Positions 55,056 through 63,954 of a stretch of 64,000 nt of DNA are shown piece by piece. The DNA is taken from the NCBI GenBank assembly GCA_039978075.1, contig JBDWCA010000002.1, forward strand, positions 930,001-994,000, given 5' to 3'. The number at the start of each line of letters is the position of its first letter. Position 1 is the first letter of the stretch. Source of the stretch: Anderseniella sp039978075 (GTDB lineage: Bacteria > Pseudomonadota > Alphaproteobacteria > Rhizobiales > Aestuariivirgaceae). The translations under genes and the position numbers were made by a program. The notes beneath the pieces are model-generated. The model was not told where the DNA came from. It ran no database searches and saw only the letters and a list, made by a program, of their open reading frames with translations.

Positions 55056-55261
55056 CCGCTCACGCAAGCAGCCTGACGGCTGCGCTCCGCTGGGGCGCAC
55101 TTCGTGCGGCGGCCAGTCGGCCTTGCCTTAGCACTTCGTGCTTCGGAGGGAGTATATCAAAGCCGTTGTGCTAATTTCTGGAACTAGGCCCGACCGGGCC
55201 TCGGGCCGGTCAGGCCCGCCCCCGCGGAGCGCAGCCGCAAAGCGGCTGCTTGCGTGAGCGG
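55056..55261. repeat. 206-bp intergenic element with long terminal inverted repeats, copy 2
   Basis: The ends CCGCTCACGCAAGCAGCC and GGCTGCTTGCGTGAGCGG are a perfect 18-base inverted repeat. The left 93 bases are about 90% identical to copy 1 at 38513 and the right 78 similar too; the middle is shorter by about 40 bases. The same inner hairpins (GCACTTCGTGC, AGCACTTCGTGCT) are kept. It fills most of the 345-base gap between glyS and ppdK; the rest, 55262-55387, should hold the ppdK promoter. Confidence 0.85.
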
Positions 55262-55387
55262 TACAAACCAAACCATATAAAAACACATGTTGATGTGGCA
55301 ATGCTGCGACTTGAAAAACCTGTCTGTTTGTGGCCTTAAACACCCGCACGTCATCCCACAGTGCGGAATCAGGACAGGGGCAGATAA

Positions 55388-58063
55388 ATGAGCACTTCTT
55401 CCGGCAAGATGGTTTATCAGTTCGGCGACGGTCAGGCTGACGGCACGGCGCAGGACAAGGAACTGCTGGGTGGCAAGGGAGCCAACCTTGCAGAAATGTG
55501 CCAGCTTGGCGTGCCGGTTCCGCCCGGTTTCACCATCACCACCCAGGTCTGCACGGGATACTACACCAACAACAATGCCTATCCTGACGGGCTGGAGGCT
55601 GATGTGGCCGCCGCCGTCAAATGGGTGGGCGACAAGGTCGGCGCCGGCTTTGGCGACAAGACCAATCCACTGCTCGTGTCGGTGCGCTCCGGTGCCCGGG
55701 TATCCATGCCCGGCATGATGGATACTGTGTTGAACCTCGGGCTCAATGACGAGACGGTCCGCGGACTTGCCGAACGCGCCGGTGACAAACGTTTTGCCTA
55801 TGACAGCTATCGCCGCTTCATCCAGATGTATTCCGATGTGGTGCTGGGCCTCGATCATGATGCTTTCGAGGACATGCTGGGTGAATTCAAGGACGAAAAG
55901 GGCCATGAACTGGACACCGATGTCAGCGCTGATGAGTGGGAAACCCTCATCGAACGGTTCAAGGAGCTGGTCGAAGAAGAGTCCGGCGAGCCGTTTCCCC
56001 AGGACGTCAACGCCCAGTTGTGGGGCGCTATTGGTGCCGTGATAAAGTCATGGCAGTCGGCGCGTGCGATCACCTATCGCAAGCTCAATGAAATTCCCGA
56101 CGGCTGGGGAACGGCTGTCAATGTGCAGGCGATGGTGTTCGGCAACATGGGCGATACATCAGCCACCGGCGTGGCCTTCACGCGCAATCCGTCTACCGGA
56201 ACCAGGGAACTGTATGGCGAGTTCCTGGTCAACGCGCAGGGTGAAGACGTGGTTGCCGGTATCCGGACGCCGCAGAACATAACCGAAGCCGCCCGCATTG
56301 AAGCCGGCATGAACGATCCGTCGCTGGAACACCTGATGCCTGAAACCTTCCAGGAACTGACCGGCATTTTTGACCGGCTGGAAACCCATTATCGCGACAT
56401 GCAGGACCTGGAGTTCACCATTCAGGACGGCAAGCTGTGGATGCTGCAGACCCGGTCAGGCAAGCGCACGGCACAGGCAGCACTCAAGATTGCCGTTGAT
56501 ATGGCTGAGGAAGGCCTGATCAACAAATCTGAAGCCGTCGCACGTATTGATCCCGGATCACTTGATCAGCTGTTGCACCCGACGCTGGACCCGAAGGCCG
56601 AGCGCGACATCATCGCATCCGGCCTGCCCGCATCTCCTGGTGCGGCCTGCGGCGAAGTGGTGTTCGACAGTGACGAGGCTGAACAGGCCAAGGCACAGGG
56701 CCGTAAGGTTATTCTGGTGCGGATAGAAACCAGCCCTGAAGATATTCACGGCATGCATGCCGCAGAAGGCATCCTGACCACACGTGGCGGTATGACCTCA
56801 CATGCCGCCGTGGTGGCACGCGGCATGGGCAAGCCATGTGTGTCGGGTGCCGGTGCCATTCATGTCAATTACGACGAACAGAAGTTCACCGTCATGGGTC
56901 AGACCGTTCAGGCCGGCGACATTGTCACCATCGATGGTGCGTCCGGCCAGGTGATGCGCGGAGAAATCCCCACCATCAAGCCGGAACTTTCCGGCGATTT
57001 CGGCCACATCATGAAATGGGCCGACGATATTCGAAGGTTGGGCATTCGCGCCAATGCCGATACGCCCACCGATGCCCGCATGGCCCGCGAGTTTGGCGCC
57101 GAGGGCATTGGCCTGTGCCGCACCGAGCACATGTTCTTTGAAAATGAGCGCATTGCTGCGGTACGTGAAATGATCGTCGCTGACACGGATACCCAGCGCC
57201 GAACCGCACTTGCCAAACTGTTGCCCATGCAGCGTGCCGACTTCGTCGAGCTGTTTGAGATCATGGCAGGCCTGCCGGTGACCATTCGCCTGCTGGACCC
57301 GCCATTGCATGAATTCCTGCCGCACGGCGAGGAGGAAATTCTCGAAGTTGCCAGCAATATGGACATTGACCCGGAGGTTCTGCGGGCCCGGGTCGCCGAG
57401 CTGGACGAATTCAACCCGATGCTGGGCCATCGCGGGTGCCGGCTGGCGGTTACCTATCCGGAAATTGCCGAAATGCAGGCCCGCGCGATCTTTGAGGCCG
57501 TGGTTGAAGCAACCGGCAAGACCGGCACTGCACCGATCCCGGAAGTCATGATCCCGCTGATTGCCGGTCGTGCCGAATATGACCTGGTGGCGGCAAGCAT
57601 TTCTGCCGTGCACGCGGAAGTCGAGGCCCAGTCAGGCCAGAAAATCGAGTTCTTGTGCGGCACAATGATAGAATTGCCGCGAGCCTGCCTGAAGGCCGAC
57701 GACATTGCCGGGGCGGCCGAGTTTTTCTCTTTCGGCACAAACGACCTCACGCAGACGGCGTTTGGCATCAGCCGCGATGATTCGGCACGTTTCATGAATG
57801 ACTATGTGAACAAGGGCATCTGGGAGCGCGATCCGTTTGTGTCCATTGACGTGGACGGGGTTGGCGAACTGGTGAAAATCGGGGTCGAACGTGGCCGTTC
57901 CGTGCGCCCTGACATCAAGCTCGGCATCTGCGGTGAGCACGGTGGCGACCCGGCAAGTGTGCATTTCTGCCATACAGCGGGCCTGGATTATGTGTCCTGT
58001 TCGCCGTTCCGGGTGCCGATCGCCCGTCTGGCTGCTGCGCAGGCGGCTATCGAGGACGCCTGA
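55388..58063 (+). CDS. ppdK: pyruvate, phosphate dikinase
   Basis: PPDK interconverts pyruvate, ATP and Pi with PEP, AMP and PPi. The 891-aa protein has the ATP-grasp N-terminal part (KELLGGKGANLAEM, SVRSGARVSMPGMMDTVLNLG), the phosphohistidine domain with H472 in GGMTSHAAVVARGMGKPCV, and the PEP/pyruvate barrel (GLCRTEHMFF, FSFGTNDLTQTAFGISRDD). All key motifs are intact. It is a free-standing gene here, between a repeat element and the SleB gene. Confidence 0.98.
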   Translation: MSTSSGKMVYQFGDGQADGTAQDKELLGGKGANLAEMCQLGVPVPPGFTITTQVCTGYYTNNNAYPDGLEADVAAAVKWVGDKVGAGFGDKTNPLLVSVRSGARVSMPGMMDTVLNLGLNDETVRGLAERAGDKRFAYDSYRRFIQMYSDVVLGLDHDAFEDMLGEFKDEKGHELDTDVSADEWETLIERFKELVEEESGEPFPQDVNAQLWGAIGAVIKSWQSARAITYRKLNEIPDGWGTAVNVQAMVFGNMGDTSATGVAFTRNPSTGTRELYGEFLVNAQGEDVVAGIRTPQNITEAARIEAGMNDPSLEHLMPETFQELTGIFDRLETHYRDMQDLEFTIQDGKLWMLQTRSGKRTAQAALKIAVDMAEEGLINKSEAVARIDPGSLDQLLHPTLDPKAERDIIASGLPASPGAACGEVVFDSDEAEQAKAQGRKVILVRIETSPEDIHGMHAAEGILTTRGGMTSHAAVVARGMGKPCVSGAGAIHVNYDEQKFTVMGQTVQAGDIVTIDGASGQVMRGEIPTIKPELSGDFGHIMKWADDIRRLGIRANADTPTDARMAREFGAEGIGLCRTEHMFFENERIAAVREMIVADTDTQRRTALAKLLPMQRADFVELFEIMAGLPVTIRLLDPPLHEFLPHGEEEILEVASNMDIDPEVLRARVAELDEFNPMLGHRGCRLAVTYPEIAEMQARAIFEAVVEATGKTGTAPIPEVMIPLIAGRAEYDLVAASISAVHAEVEAQSGQKIEFLCGTMIELPRACLKADDIAGAAEFFSFGTNDLTQTAFGISRDDSARFMNDYVNKGIWERDPFVSIDVDGVGELVKIGVERGRSVRPDIKLGICGEHGGDPASVHFCHTAGLDYVSCSPFRVPIARLAAAQAAIEDA

Positions 58064-58128
58064 ATCAGATGATTGCGGCGTTAACGATGCAGACTCTAAG
58101 CCTGTGTATGTTGCAGTTTTTCGGTCCT

Positions 58129-58153
58129 GGTTAACTTGCTTGCATGGTTAACC
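58129..58153. promoter_or_regulatory. TTAAC inverted repeat upstream of the cell wall hydrolase
   Basis: GGTTAAC (58129-58135) and GTTAACC (58147-58153) form an inverted repeat with 11 bases between. ATGGTTAA at 58144-58151 is the reverse of the CtrA half-site TTAACCAT. GANTC sites lie at 58062 and 58092. It could be an operator or a CtrA-type site of unusual spacing. Confidence 0.4.
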
Positions 58154-58234
58154 TATGATAAACGCTGAAAGACTATCCTTTGGGGATGAGTATCGACTAA
58201 TTCTTACGGACCTTGCAGGGAAAGGCCCGCCTGT

Positions 58235-59188
58235 TTGAGTAACTACGACAGACATATGCGGATGCGTGCACAGCACGACACCCGGTGGGATGATGCTGAT
58301 CAATCTATTGGGTTGTCGGATATCATGTCATATGCATGTGCGGGCTTTGCATTTGTTGCCGCCGTCGCGGTCGCCAGCCATTATATGTCCAAGGCCACAG
58401 CTTCAAACAGCGTCGTTGCAGTAAACAGCCAGCACAGTGTTGCCTCGGGCACCTCGTCCGCGTCGGCTCACTGGCGCGATGTCGTCTCTCCGGCCACAAC
58501 CATCGCCAGCAAAGGGTCGTTGCTTGACGATTCCGTGGCGGAGGATTTTCGTGTTGTTCCAACCGACAACCGTGTCGTGGTTGCAAGCCTTGGCAAATCT
58601 GACTTTGTCAGCGACGAGATCGAGTTGACGGTTCCGGGTTCGCAAGAACAGATCATAACACCGGCAGCCTATCAGCCGCAGGGCCGCATACAGCTGGTTT
58701 CAATCCCTCCATCGCCGTCAATTTCGCAGCTTGAATCGGGCTTCCGCCTGGGTCGCGGCGAAAAGCGCAAGGTCCTCAAGAAGCGTGAAGCGCGTCTGGC
58801 CGAGAAAAACTGCCTGGCGCGTGCCATATACTTCGAAGCTCGTTCCGAGCCGGAAGCAGGCCAGATTGCCGTGGCCAATGTCATTCTCAACCGGGTCAAG
58901 TCGAAGCAGTATCCCAACACGATTTGCGGGGTGGTTTATGATGGTGCGCACCGTCTGAACTCGTGCCAGTTCTCATTTGCCTGTGACGGCAAGCGGGATG
59001 CACCGCGTGGACCGAAGGAATGGTCGAAAGCCAAGAAGCTGGCGTCTCGCGCAATGGCCGGTGACGCTTATGTCCGCGTGGTATCGACGGCAACCCACTA
59101 TCATGCTGATTACGTGAACCCGAGTTGGTCAGGCAGCATGAAGCGACTCATCAAGATCGGTCGGCATATTTTCTACAACGGCGTCTGA
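58235..59188 (+). CDS. SleB-type cell wall hydrolase
   Basis: This 317-aa protein has one N-terminal membrane span (about residues 30-50), a Ser/Thr-rich and Pro-containing linker, and a C-terminal Hydrolase_2 domain: LARAIYFEARSEPEAGQIAV, CGVVYDG, CQFSFACDGK and THYHADYVNPSW. The family acts as lytic transglycosylases or amidase-like peptidoglycan hydrolases. The TTG at 58235 is preferred because AGGGAAAGG lies 8 bases before it; the ATG at 58256 has no ribosome site. A terminator follows. Confidence 0.88.
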   Translation: MSNYDRHMRMRAQHDTRWDDADQSIGLSDIMSYACAGFAFVAAVAVASHYMSKATASNSVVAVNSQHSVASGTSSASAHWRDVVSPATTIASKGSLLDDSVAEDFRVVPTDNRVVVASLGKSDFVSDEIELTVPGSQEQIITPAAYQPQGRIQLVSIPPSPSISQLESGFRLGRGEKRKVLKKREARLAEKNCLARAIYFEARSEPEAGQIAVANVILNRVKSKQYPNTICGVVYDGAHRLNSCQFSFACDGKRDAPRGPKEWSKAKKLASRAMAGDAYVRVVSTATHYHADYVNPSWSGSMKRLIKIGRHIFYNGV

Positions 59189-59223
59189 TCCCGACTATTT
59201 CATCTGCTGAAAATTTCCCGATA

Positions 59224-59250
59224 CCTCGCATGATTTTGCGGGGTTTTTTT
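59224..59250 (+). terminator. rho-independent terminator after the SleB gene
   Basis: CCTCGCA (59224-59230) pairs with TGCGGGG (59237-59243), including one G-T pair, and is followed by seven Ts. Confidence 0.85.
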
Positions 59251-59347
59251 ATTTGGGGCTGGACGGGACAACGCTTCATCCCGCACATTCCGATCTGGTC
59301 GTCAGCATATTGATTTTTTTGCAGAAGTAGGTTTCAGGAGGCGAAAT

Positions 59348-60196
59348 ATGGCTACATGGACATGGATGAACGGCAACTGGCACGACACACCGCCCATGGT
59401 GGCCAGCCCCATGACCCATGCCATGTGGCTGGGCTCATGCGTTTTTGACGGTGCCCGGGCCTTTGAGGGCACAGCCCCGGACCTGGATCAGCATTGCGAC
59501 CGGGTCGTTGCATCCGCCAAAACCTTCGGTCTGAAGCCGATGCATGACGCGCGTGAGATCGAGGCGCTGGCGCGAGAGGGCATTGCAAAATTTGCCGGTG
59601 ACGCTGAACTTTATATCCGCCCGATGTACTGGGCAGATGACGGCTTTGTGGACGTGGATCCTGATACGACACGGTTCGCCCTGTCGGTTTATGATGCGCC
59701 CATGCCGCCGGCTGCCGGTTTTTCTGTCACCTGCTCACCGTTTCGCCGGCCATCGCTGGAATATGCACCGACGGATGCAAAGGCTGCGTGTCACTATCCC
59801 AATTCGGCCCGTGCCATGCGCGAGGCCCGTGCGCGCGGGTTCGACAATGCGGTGATGCTGGATCCCTTGTCGAATGTATCCGAACTGGCCACGGCCAACA
59901 TCTGGTACGCCAAGGGCGGTGAAGTTTTCACACCGGTACCCAATGGCACGTTCCTGAACGGCATTACCCGCCAGCGCATTATCAATCTGCTGCGCGAAGA
60001 CGGTGTGCCGGTGCATGAAGGCTCGCTCAAATGGCAAGATTTCCAGACAGCCGACGAGGTATTCTCAACCGGCAATTGGGCCAAGGTGTCACCCGTCATA
60101 AGGATTGAAGACCGTGACCTGCAACCCGGTCCGATGTATGGCCGGGCGCGCGAACTGTATTGGGCCTACGCACATTCCACCGGAAAAACGGGCTAG
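59348..60196 (+). CDS. ilvE: branched-chain amino acid aminotransferase (class IV)
   Basis: The 282-aa protein is a fold type IV PLP enzyme moving the amino group of Leu, Ile and Val to 2-oxoglutarate. The PLP Lys is K145 in PTDAKAACHYPNSARAM, followed by DNAVMLDPLSNVSELATANIW and the PNGTFLNGITRQRII phosphate loop. It is shorter than E. coli IlvE; D-amino-acid transaminase-like specificity is possible. AGGAGG at 59336-59341 is a strong ribosome site six bases before the ATG. Confidence 0.88.
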   Translation: MATWTWMNGNWHDTPPMVASPMTHAMWLGSCVFDGARAFEGTAPDLDQHCDRVVASAKTFGLKPMHDAREIEALAREGIAKFAGDAELYIRPMYWADDGFVDVDPDTTRFALSVYDAPMPPAAGFSVTCSPFRRPSLEYAPTDAKAACHYPNSARAMREARARGFDNAVMLDPLSNVSELATANIWYAKGGEVFTPVPNGTFLNGITRQRIINLLREDGVPVHEGSLKWQDFQTADEVFSTGNWAKVSPVIRIEDRDLQPGPMYGRARELYWAYAHSTGKTG

Positions 60197-60801
60197 ATTC
60201 GAAGCTGCGCAAACTTCTTCATGAAGTCGGCACTGGCCTGCTCAGGCGTTTGCGGTGTCAGTTTCTGCAAGGTCGAGATCGTGTTTGCATCGAGCCCGCG
60301 CGGGCGACCGAAAAATTTAGCCGCTTCGCCGTCGTCAAATCCGGCCAGTACGGTTGCTTCGAAAAACGCAGACGCCTTGTCTGCCCGCTTGATCTGGGCT
60401 TCTACCTTGTCAGGCAAATGTGCCGGCAGTCCGAAGCGTACGTGTACGGCCTCCATCAACCTGCCTTCAAATGCCTTATAGTCCAGTCCGAGAGCGGCCT
60501 TGAACGGCGAGATCATGTCCCCGATCACATATTCAGACGCATCATGAAGCAGGGCTGCCAGCCGCCAGCGCGGATCAGTGCCTGGATAAAACTCTCCCAG
60601 CAACTGCTCGACAACAACACAGTGCTGGGCAACCGAAAATGCATGCGCACCATGGGTTTGGCCATTCCACCGGGCGACCCGCGCCAGCCCGTGGGCAATG
60701 TCTTCAATCTCGACATCAAGCGGTGACGGTTCCAAGAGGTCCAGTCTGCGTCCTGACAACATGCGCTGCCAGGCACGTGGTGCATCTTGCTGCCTCGTCA
60801 T
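60193..60801 (-). CDS. HD domain phosphohydrolase (YfbR-like)
   Basis: The 202-aa protein has the HD metal pattern of 5'-nucleotidase YfbR-like enzymes: HAFSVAQHCVVVEQLL with H53, LAALLHDASEYVIGD with H86-D87, and a later Asp in IKRADKASAFFEAT. Such enzymes hydrolyse deoxyribonucleoside monophosphates. The frame is open to 60897 but the ATG at 60801 lies just after the tag stop. Its stop overlaps the convergent ilvE end by four bases. Confidence 0.88.
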   Translation of the reverse strand: MTRQQDAPRAWQRMLSGRRLDLLEPSPLDVEIEDIAHGLARVARWNGQTHGAHAFSVAQHCVVVEQLLGEFYPGTDPRWRLAALLHDASEYVIGDMISPFKAALGLDYKAFEGRLMEAVHVRFGLPAHLPDKVEAQIKRADKASAFFEATVLAGFDDGEAAKFFGRPRGLDANTISTLQKLTPQTPEQASADFMKKFAQLRI

Positions 60802-60805
60802 TGTC

Positions 60806-61414
60806 CTAGCGCGCCAGTTTCTTGCAGGGTTCGTGCCGGTGGCACTGGACCAGATGGTCATTGACCATGCCGACCGCCTGCATGAACGCATAGACAATGG
60901 TTGGACCGACGAACCGGAACCCGCGTTTTTTCAGGTCTTTGGAGATTTTTTCCGCCAGTGGCGTGGCTGCCGGCACGTCTTCCAGGCGGGAGAAGCGATT
61001 GACCAGTGGTATTCCGTCCATAAAATCCCAAAGATAGGTGTCAAAGCCCTGTGCCGCCTCGATTTCCAGGTAGGCTTGCGCATTGGTGACACTGGACTCA
61101 ATCTTCAGCCGGTTGCGCACAATACCGGCATCCTGCATCAGTTCGGCCTTTTTTGCCTCGTCATAGCGCGCCATGATGGCCGGATCGAAACCGTCGAAGG
61201 CGGCACGGAAATTGTCGCGTTTGCGCAGAATGGCAATCCAGGAAAGGCCGGCCTGGAACCCGTCAAGCAGCAGTTTTTCAAACAGCGCCTGACTGTCATA
61301 CTCCGGCACGCCCCATTCCTCATCGTGATAGGCCACGTAATCGGGTGCGGTACCTGACCAGCCGCACCGGTCAATACCGTCTTCATGGGTTATCAGTGAA
61401 TGTTCCCAGCCCAT
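60806..61414 (-). CDS. tag: DNA-3-methyladenine glycosylase I
   Basis: Tag removes 3-methyladenine from DNA. The 202-aa protein shows RCGWSGTAPDYVAYHDEEWGVP (zinc Cys and N-terminal motif), FEKLLLDGFQAGLSWIAILRKR with the catalytic-pocket Trp and Glu, and the C-terminal FRFVGPTIVYAFMQAVGMVNDH with HRHEPC zinc ligands. It overlaps the ygfZ stop by one base and precedes the HD gene, so three genes form one operon. Confidence 0.96.
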   Translation of the reverse strand: MGWEHSLITHEDGIDRCGWSGTAPDYVAYHDEEWGVPEYDSQALFEKLLLDGFQAGLSWIAILRKRDNFRAAFDGFDPAIMARYDEAKKAELMQDAGIVRNRLKIESSVTNAQAYLEIEAAQGFDTYLWDFMDGIPLVNRFSRLEDVPAATPLAEKISKDLKKRGFRFVGPTIVYAFMQAVGMVNDHLVQCHRHEPCKKLAR

Positions 61415-62283
61415 CAGTCATCATCTCCTGCAGTATCGGCCGCATCTGCCCAGCGCGCCCACGCTGGTTTGTGCATGGTGATCTGCTGCCCGTCAACTGA
61501 CAGAACAGTGCCGGCGCGCGCGGCCTTTGCGGCACGATCAAGTCGGATCAGCGCAAGGCCGTTTGAACCGTGTGCGCCCAGCAGCGTGCCAACCTGCCGG
61601 TCATCGGCCATGACCTTTGCGCCAGGCGCCGGCAGGTTGGAAGATGCATCAACCGGTACCAGGCGGGACCGGGCCGTGCTGCGATGCTGCATGCGAGACA
61701 CGACTTCCTGGCCCACATAACATCCTTTTGAAAAATCCACCGACGAGAACTGGTCGTAACACGCTTCATGGGGGAACAATTCACCGGAACCGATCTCGGC
61801 CGCATCTCCAACACCCAGCTTGTAGCGATGCTCCAGATAGGTTCCAGGCGGCTGACTGGAGATCGATGCAATCACGGCGGGCGGTGCGATCACCCGTGAC
61901 CCCAGTTCTGCGTTGCGCGGGTCTGGAAACACGTGACCTTCGCTGAAAGACGGCAGATCAGTGTCACCCCATGCTGCCGCAACCGCCAGATCATCGCGTT
62001 GAACAATGCTCAGCGCCCGGCGCAGCCGGTACATGGTGAGCCGTTGGACAAGACTGGCGGCACTGTCCGCTGCGCAGTCCAGCAGCACACCGCCTTCAAC
62101 AGCCACAAGGAAAAAGTCGAACAATATCTTGCCCTGCGGCGTTAACAGGGCGCTGTGCACTGCCTGCCCGGGTTTCAGGTCAGCCACATTGGCTGTCACC
62201 AGGTCCTGCAGAAACGGCAAGGTGTCGTCGCCCTTGATCTCGATGACGGCACGATCGGGCAGGCTGGCAATGAAAACAGTCAT
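61414..62283 (-). CDS. ygfZ: YgfZ/GcvT-like folate-binding protein
   Basis: YgfZ (human IBA57) uses folate in assembly or repair of certain iron-sulfur proteins. The 289-aa protein has the family signature SKGCYVGQEVVSRMQHR, with its conserved Cys, and the N-terminal GDDTLPFLQDLVTANVADL. It is first in a ygfZ-tag-HD operon and divergent from the AcuI-like gene, with 136 bases between. Confidence 0.93.
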   Translation of the reverse strand: MTVFIASLPDRAVIEIKGDDTLPFLQDLVTANVADLKPGQAVHSALLTPQGKILFDFFLVAVEGGVLLDCAADSAASLVQRLTMYRLRRALSIVQRDDLAVAAAWGDTDLPSFSEGHVFPDPRNAELGSRVIAPPAVIASISSQPPGTYLEHRYKLGVGDAAEIGSGELFPHEACYDQFSSVDFSKGCYVGQEVVSRMQHRSTARSRLVPVDASSNLPAPGAKVMADDRQVGTLLGAHGSNGLALIRLDRAAKAARAGTVLSVDGQQITMHKPAWARWADAADTAGDDD

Positions 62284-62419
62284 TTGATGCGATTCTCTGT
62301 CTTGCTTGAGTGAACAGATTTACATAGTAACTTCGTTTGGTATATGCCAAGGGCCATGATCAAGAAGTGTCCGGACCAATCGGTGCGGATACTGGGTTAC
62401 CATAACAGGAGAGACTTCC

Positions 62420-63409
62420 ATGTCGGGCACTTTTCGCGCAATTCAGATCAACAAGACCGATGACAAGCAGACCGCCGCGCTGGTCGAACTGAGCGATGCA
62501 GACCTGATGGACGGCGACGTCACGGTAGATGTCAGTCATTCGACACTCAATTACAAGGACGGTCTTGCGCTGACGGCCAAGGCACCGATTATCCGCAAGT
62601 TCCCGCTCACGCCGGGCATCGATTTTGCCGGTACGGTTTCAGCCTCCGATAACCCTGATTACAAGCCGGGCGATGCGGTTATCCTGAACGGCTGGGGTGT
62701 CGGTGAAGGCCATTCCGGCGGCTTTGCAGAACGTGCCCGGGTCAAGGGTGACTGGCTGGTGAAAATGCCCGACGGCATGACGGCGGCCCACGCCATGGCT
62801 ATCGGAACTGCAGGCTACACCTCAATGTTGTGCGTCATGGCGCTTGAAGATGCCGGTATCACACCTGACAGCGGTGAAATTCTTGTCACCGGTGCTGCCG
62901 GTGGCGTCGGTTCGGTGGCCATCGCCATCCTGTCCAAGGTTGGATATTCAGTGACCGCATCAACCGGGCGGACTTCCGAAGAGGCGTTCCTGAAAGGTCT
63001 TGGTGCATCCAGCATTGTGGATCGCGAGGAGTTCAATACACCGCCAAAGCCTTTGGCCAAGTCGCGCTGGGCTGGTTGTGTGGACGCGGTTGGCTCAACC
63101 ACGCTGGCAAATGTCCTGTCGCAGATGAACTACGGCGGTGCTGTTGCGGCCTGCGGCCTGGCGCAAGGCATGGATCTGCCGGCCTCGGTCGCACCGTTCA
63201 TTCTGCGCGGCGTCAGGTTGCAGGGTGTAGACTCGGTGATGTGCCCCAAGCCGCGGCGTGAGCAGGCCTGGGCACGGCTGGCGAAAGACCTGGACATGGC
63301 CAAGCTCGACAGCCTCACGTCGCACATCAAGCTGGATGATGTCATTGCTGCCGGTGCCGACATCATGTCCGGCAAGGTGCGCGGCCGTATTGTCGTGGAT
63401 ATCGCCTGA
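62420..63409 (+). CDS. MDR family oxidoreductase, AcuI/YhdH type (acryloyl-CoA reductase)
   Basis: The 329-aa protein is a zinc-free MDR enzyme: STLNYKDGLALT, PGIDFAGTV, the NADPH loop VTGAAGGVGSVAIAIL and RLQGVDSVMCPKPRREQAW at the end, all typical of AcuI/YhdH. AcuI reduces acryloyl-CoA to propionyl-CoA and protects DMSP-degrading marine bacteria from acrylate; that role is possible but no other DMSP gene is in view. The start ATG follows GGAGAG. Confidence 0.92.
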   Translation: MSGTFRAIQINKTDDKQTAALVELSDADLMDGDVTVDVSHSTLNYKDGLALTAKAPIIRKFPLTPGIDFAGTVSASDNPDYKPGDAVILNGWGVGEGHSGGFAERARVKGDWLVKMPDGMTAAHAMAIGTAGYTSMLCVMALEDAGITPDSGEILVTGAAGGVGSVAIAILSKVGYSVTASTGRTSEEAFLKGLGASSIVDREEFNTPPKPLAKSRWAGCVDAVGSTTLANVLSQMNYGGAVAACGLAQGMDLPASVAPFILRGVRLQGVDSVMCPKPRREQAWARLAKDLDMAKLDSLTSHIKLDDVIAAGADIMSGKVRGRIVVDIA

Positions 63410-63454
63410 GGCAGTACAAGGTCCCAGTTGGGGTCAGTGCTTACTGCCCCGGGC

Positions 63455-63703
63455 TTACTGCAATGTGCGAATGACGGTGAACTCACCGTTGCGGATGCGT
63501 TGCGGCAGGCGTTCGGCCATGACGGCAACCGGTTCCTCGCCATAGCTGGCAATCATGTCTGACAGGGCTGCGAAAATCGCAGCCGTTGCCACGCAATCAG
63601 GATCGAGGCCATCATAGACGGCTTCTTCCCATGCATCGAGTATATAGCGCAGGGCCGCCTGGCGGCTGCGTTGCGCTTCTTCTCCATTGTCTTCTTCCGG
63701 CAT
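63455..63703 (-). CDS. small conserved protein of unknown function
   Basis: This 82-aa product (MPEEDNGEEAQRSRQAALRY at the start, then ILDAWEEAVYDGL, ATAAIFAALSDMIASYGEE and AERLPQRIRNGEF) looks like a small all-helical protein found in rhizobia; no function is known to me. The frame is open to 63994, but upstream residues are not protein-like, so the ATG at 63703 is chosen. It converges on the AcuI-like gene. Confidence 0.7.
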   Translation of the reverse strand: MPEEDNGEEAQRSRQAALRYILDAWEEAVYDGLDPDCVATAAIFAALSDMIASYGEEPVAVMAERLPQRIRNGEFTVIRTLQ

Positions 63704-63954
63704 TCGGAATTCCGGCGATTGTTTCACCCTTGTGTCCCGTCGTATTTTTAAACCCCACCTGGCAACTGCTTTTCCAATTACTCGGATGCGTCGCTCATGT
63801 CTGCACACTAGCATGCAGCAGGCGTGACACACGCCGATACTTGCCAAAAGGTTAACGCGCCACATTTGGCATGATTTCAGCGGAAAAGTGCGCCGGTTTG
63901 CGGTATGAAAGTGTCCGAAACAGGGGTTATTCCAAAGGAAGGAGTTACTTCTGA

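Noticed and set aside
56798..57613. 271-aa open frame on the minus strand
   Set aside because: It is antisense to the intact ppdK gene, with no ribosome site and no recognisable motif.
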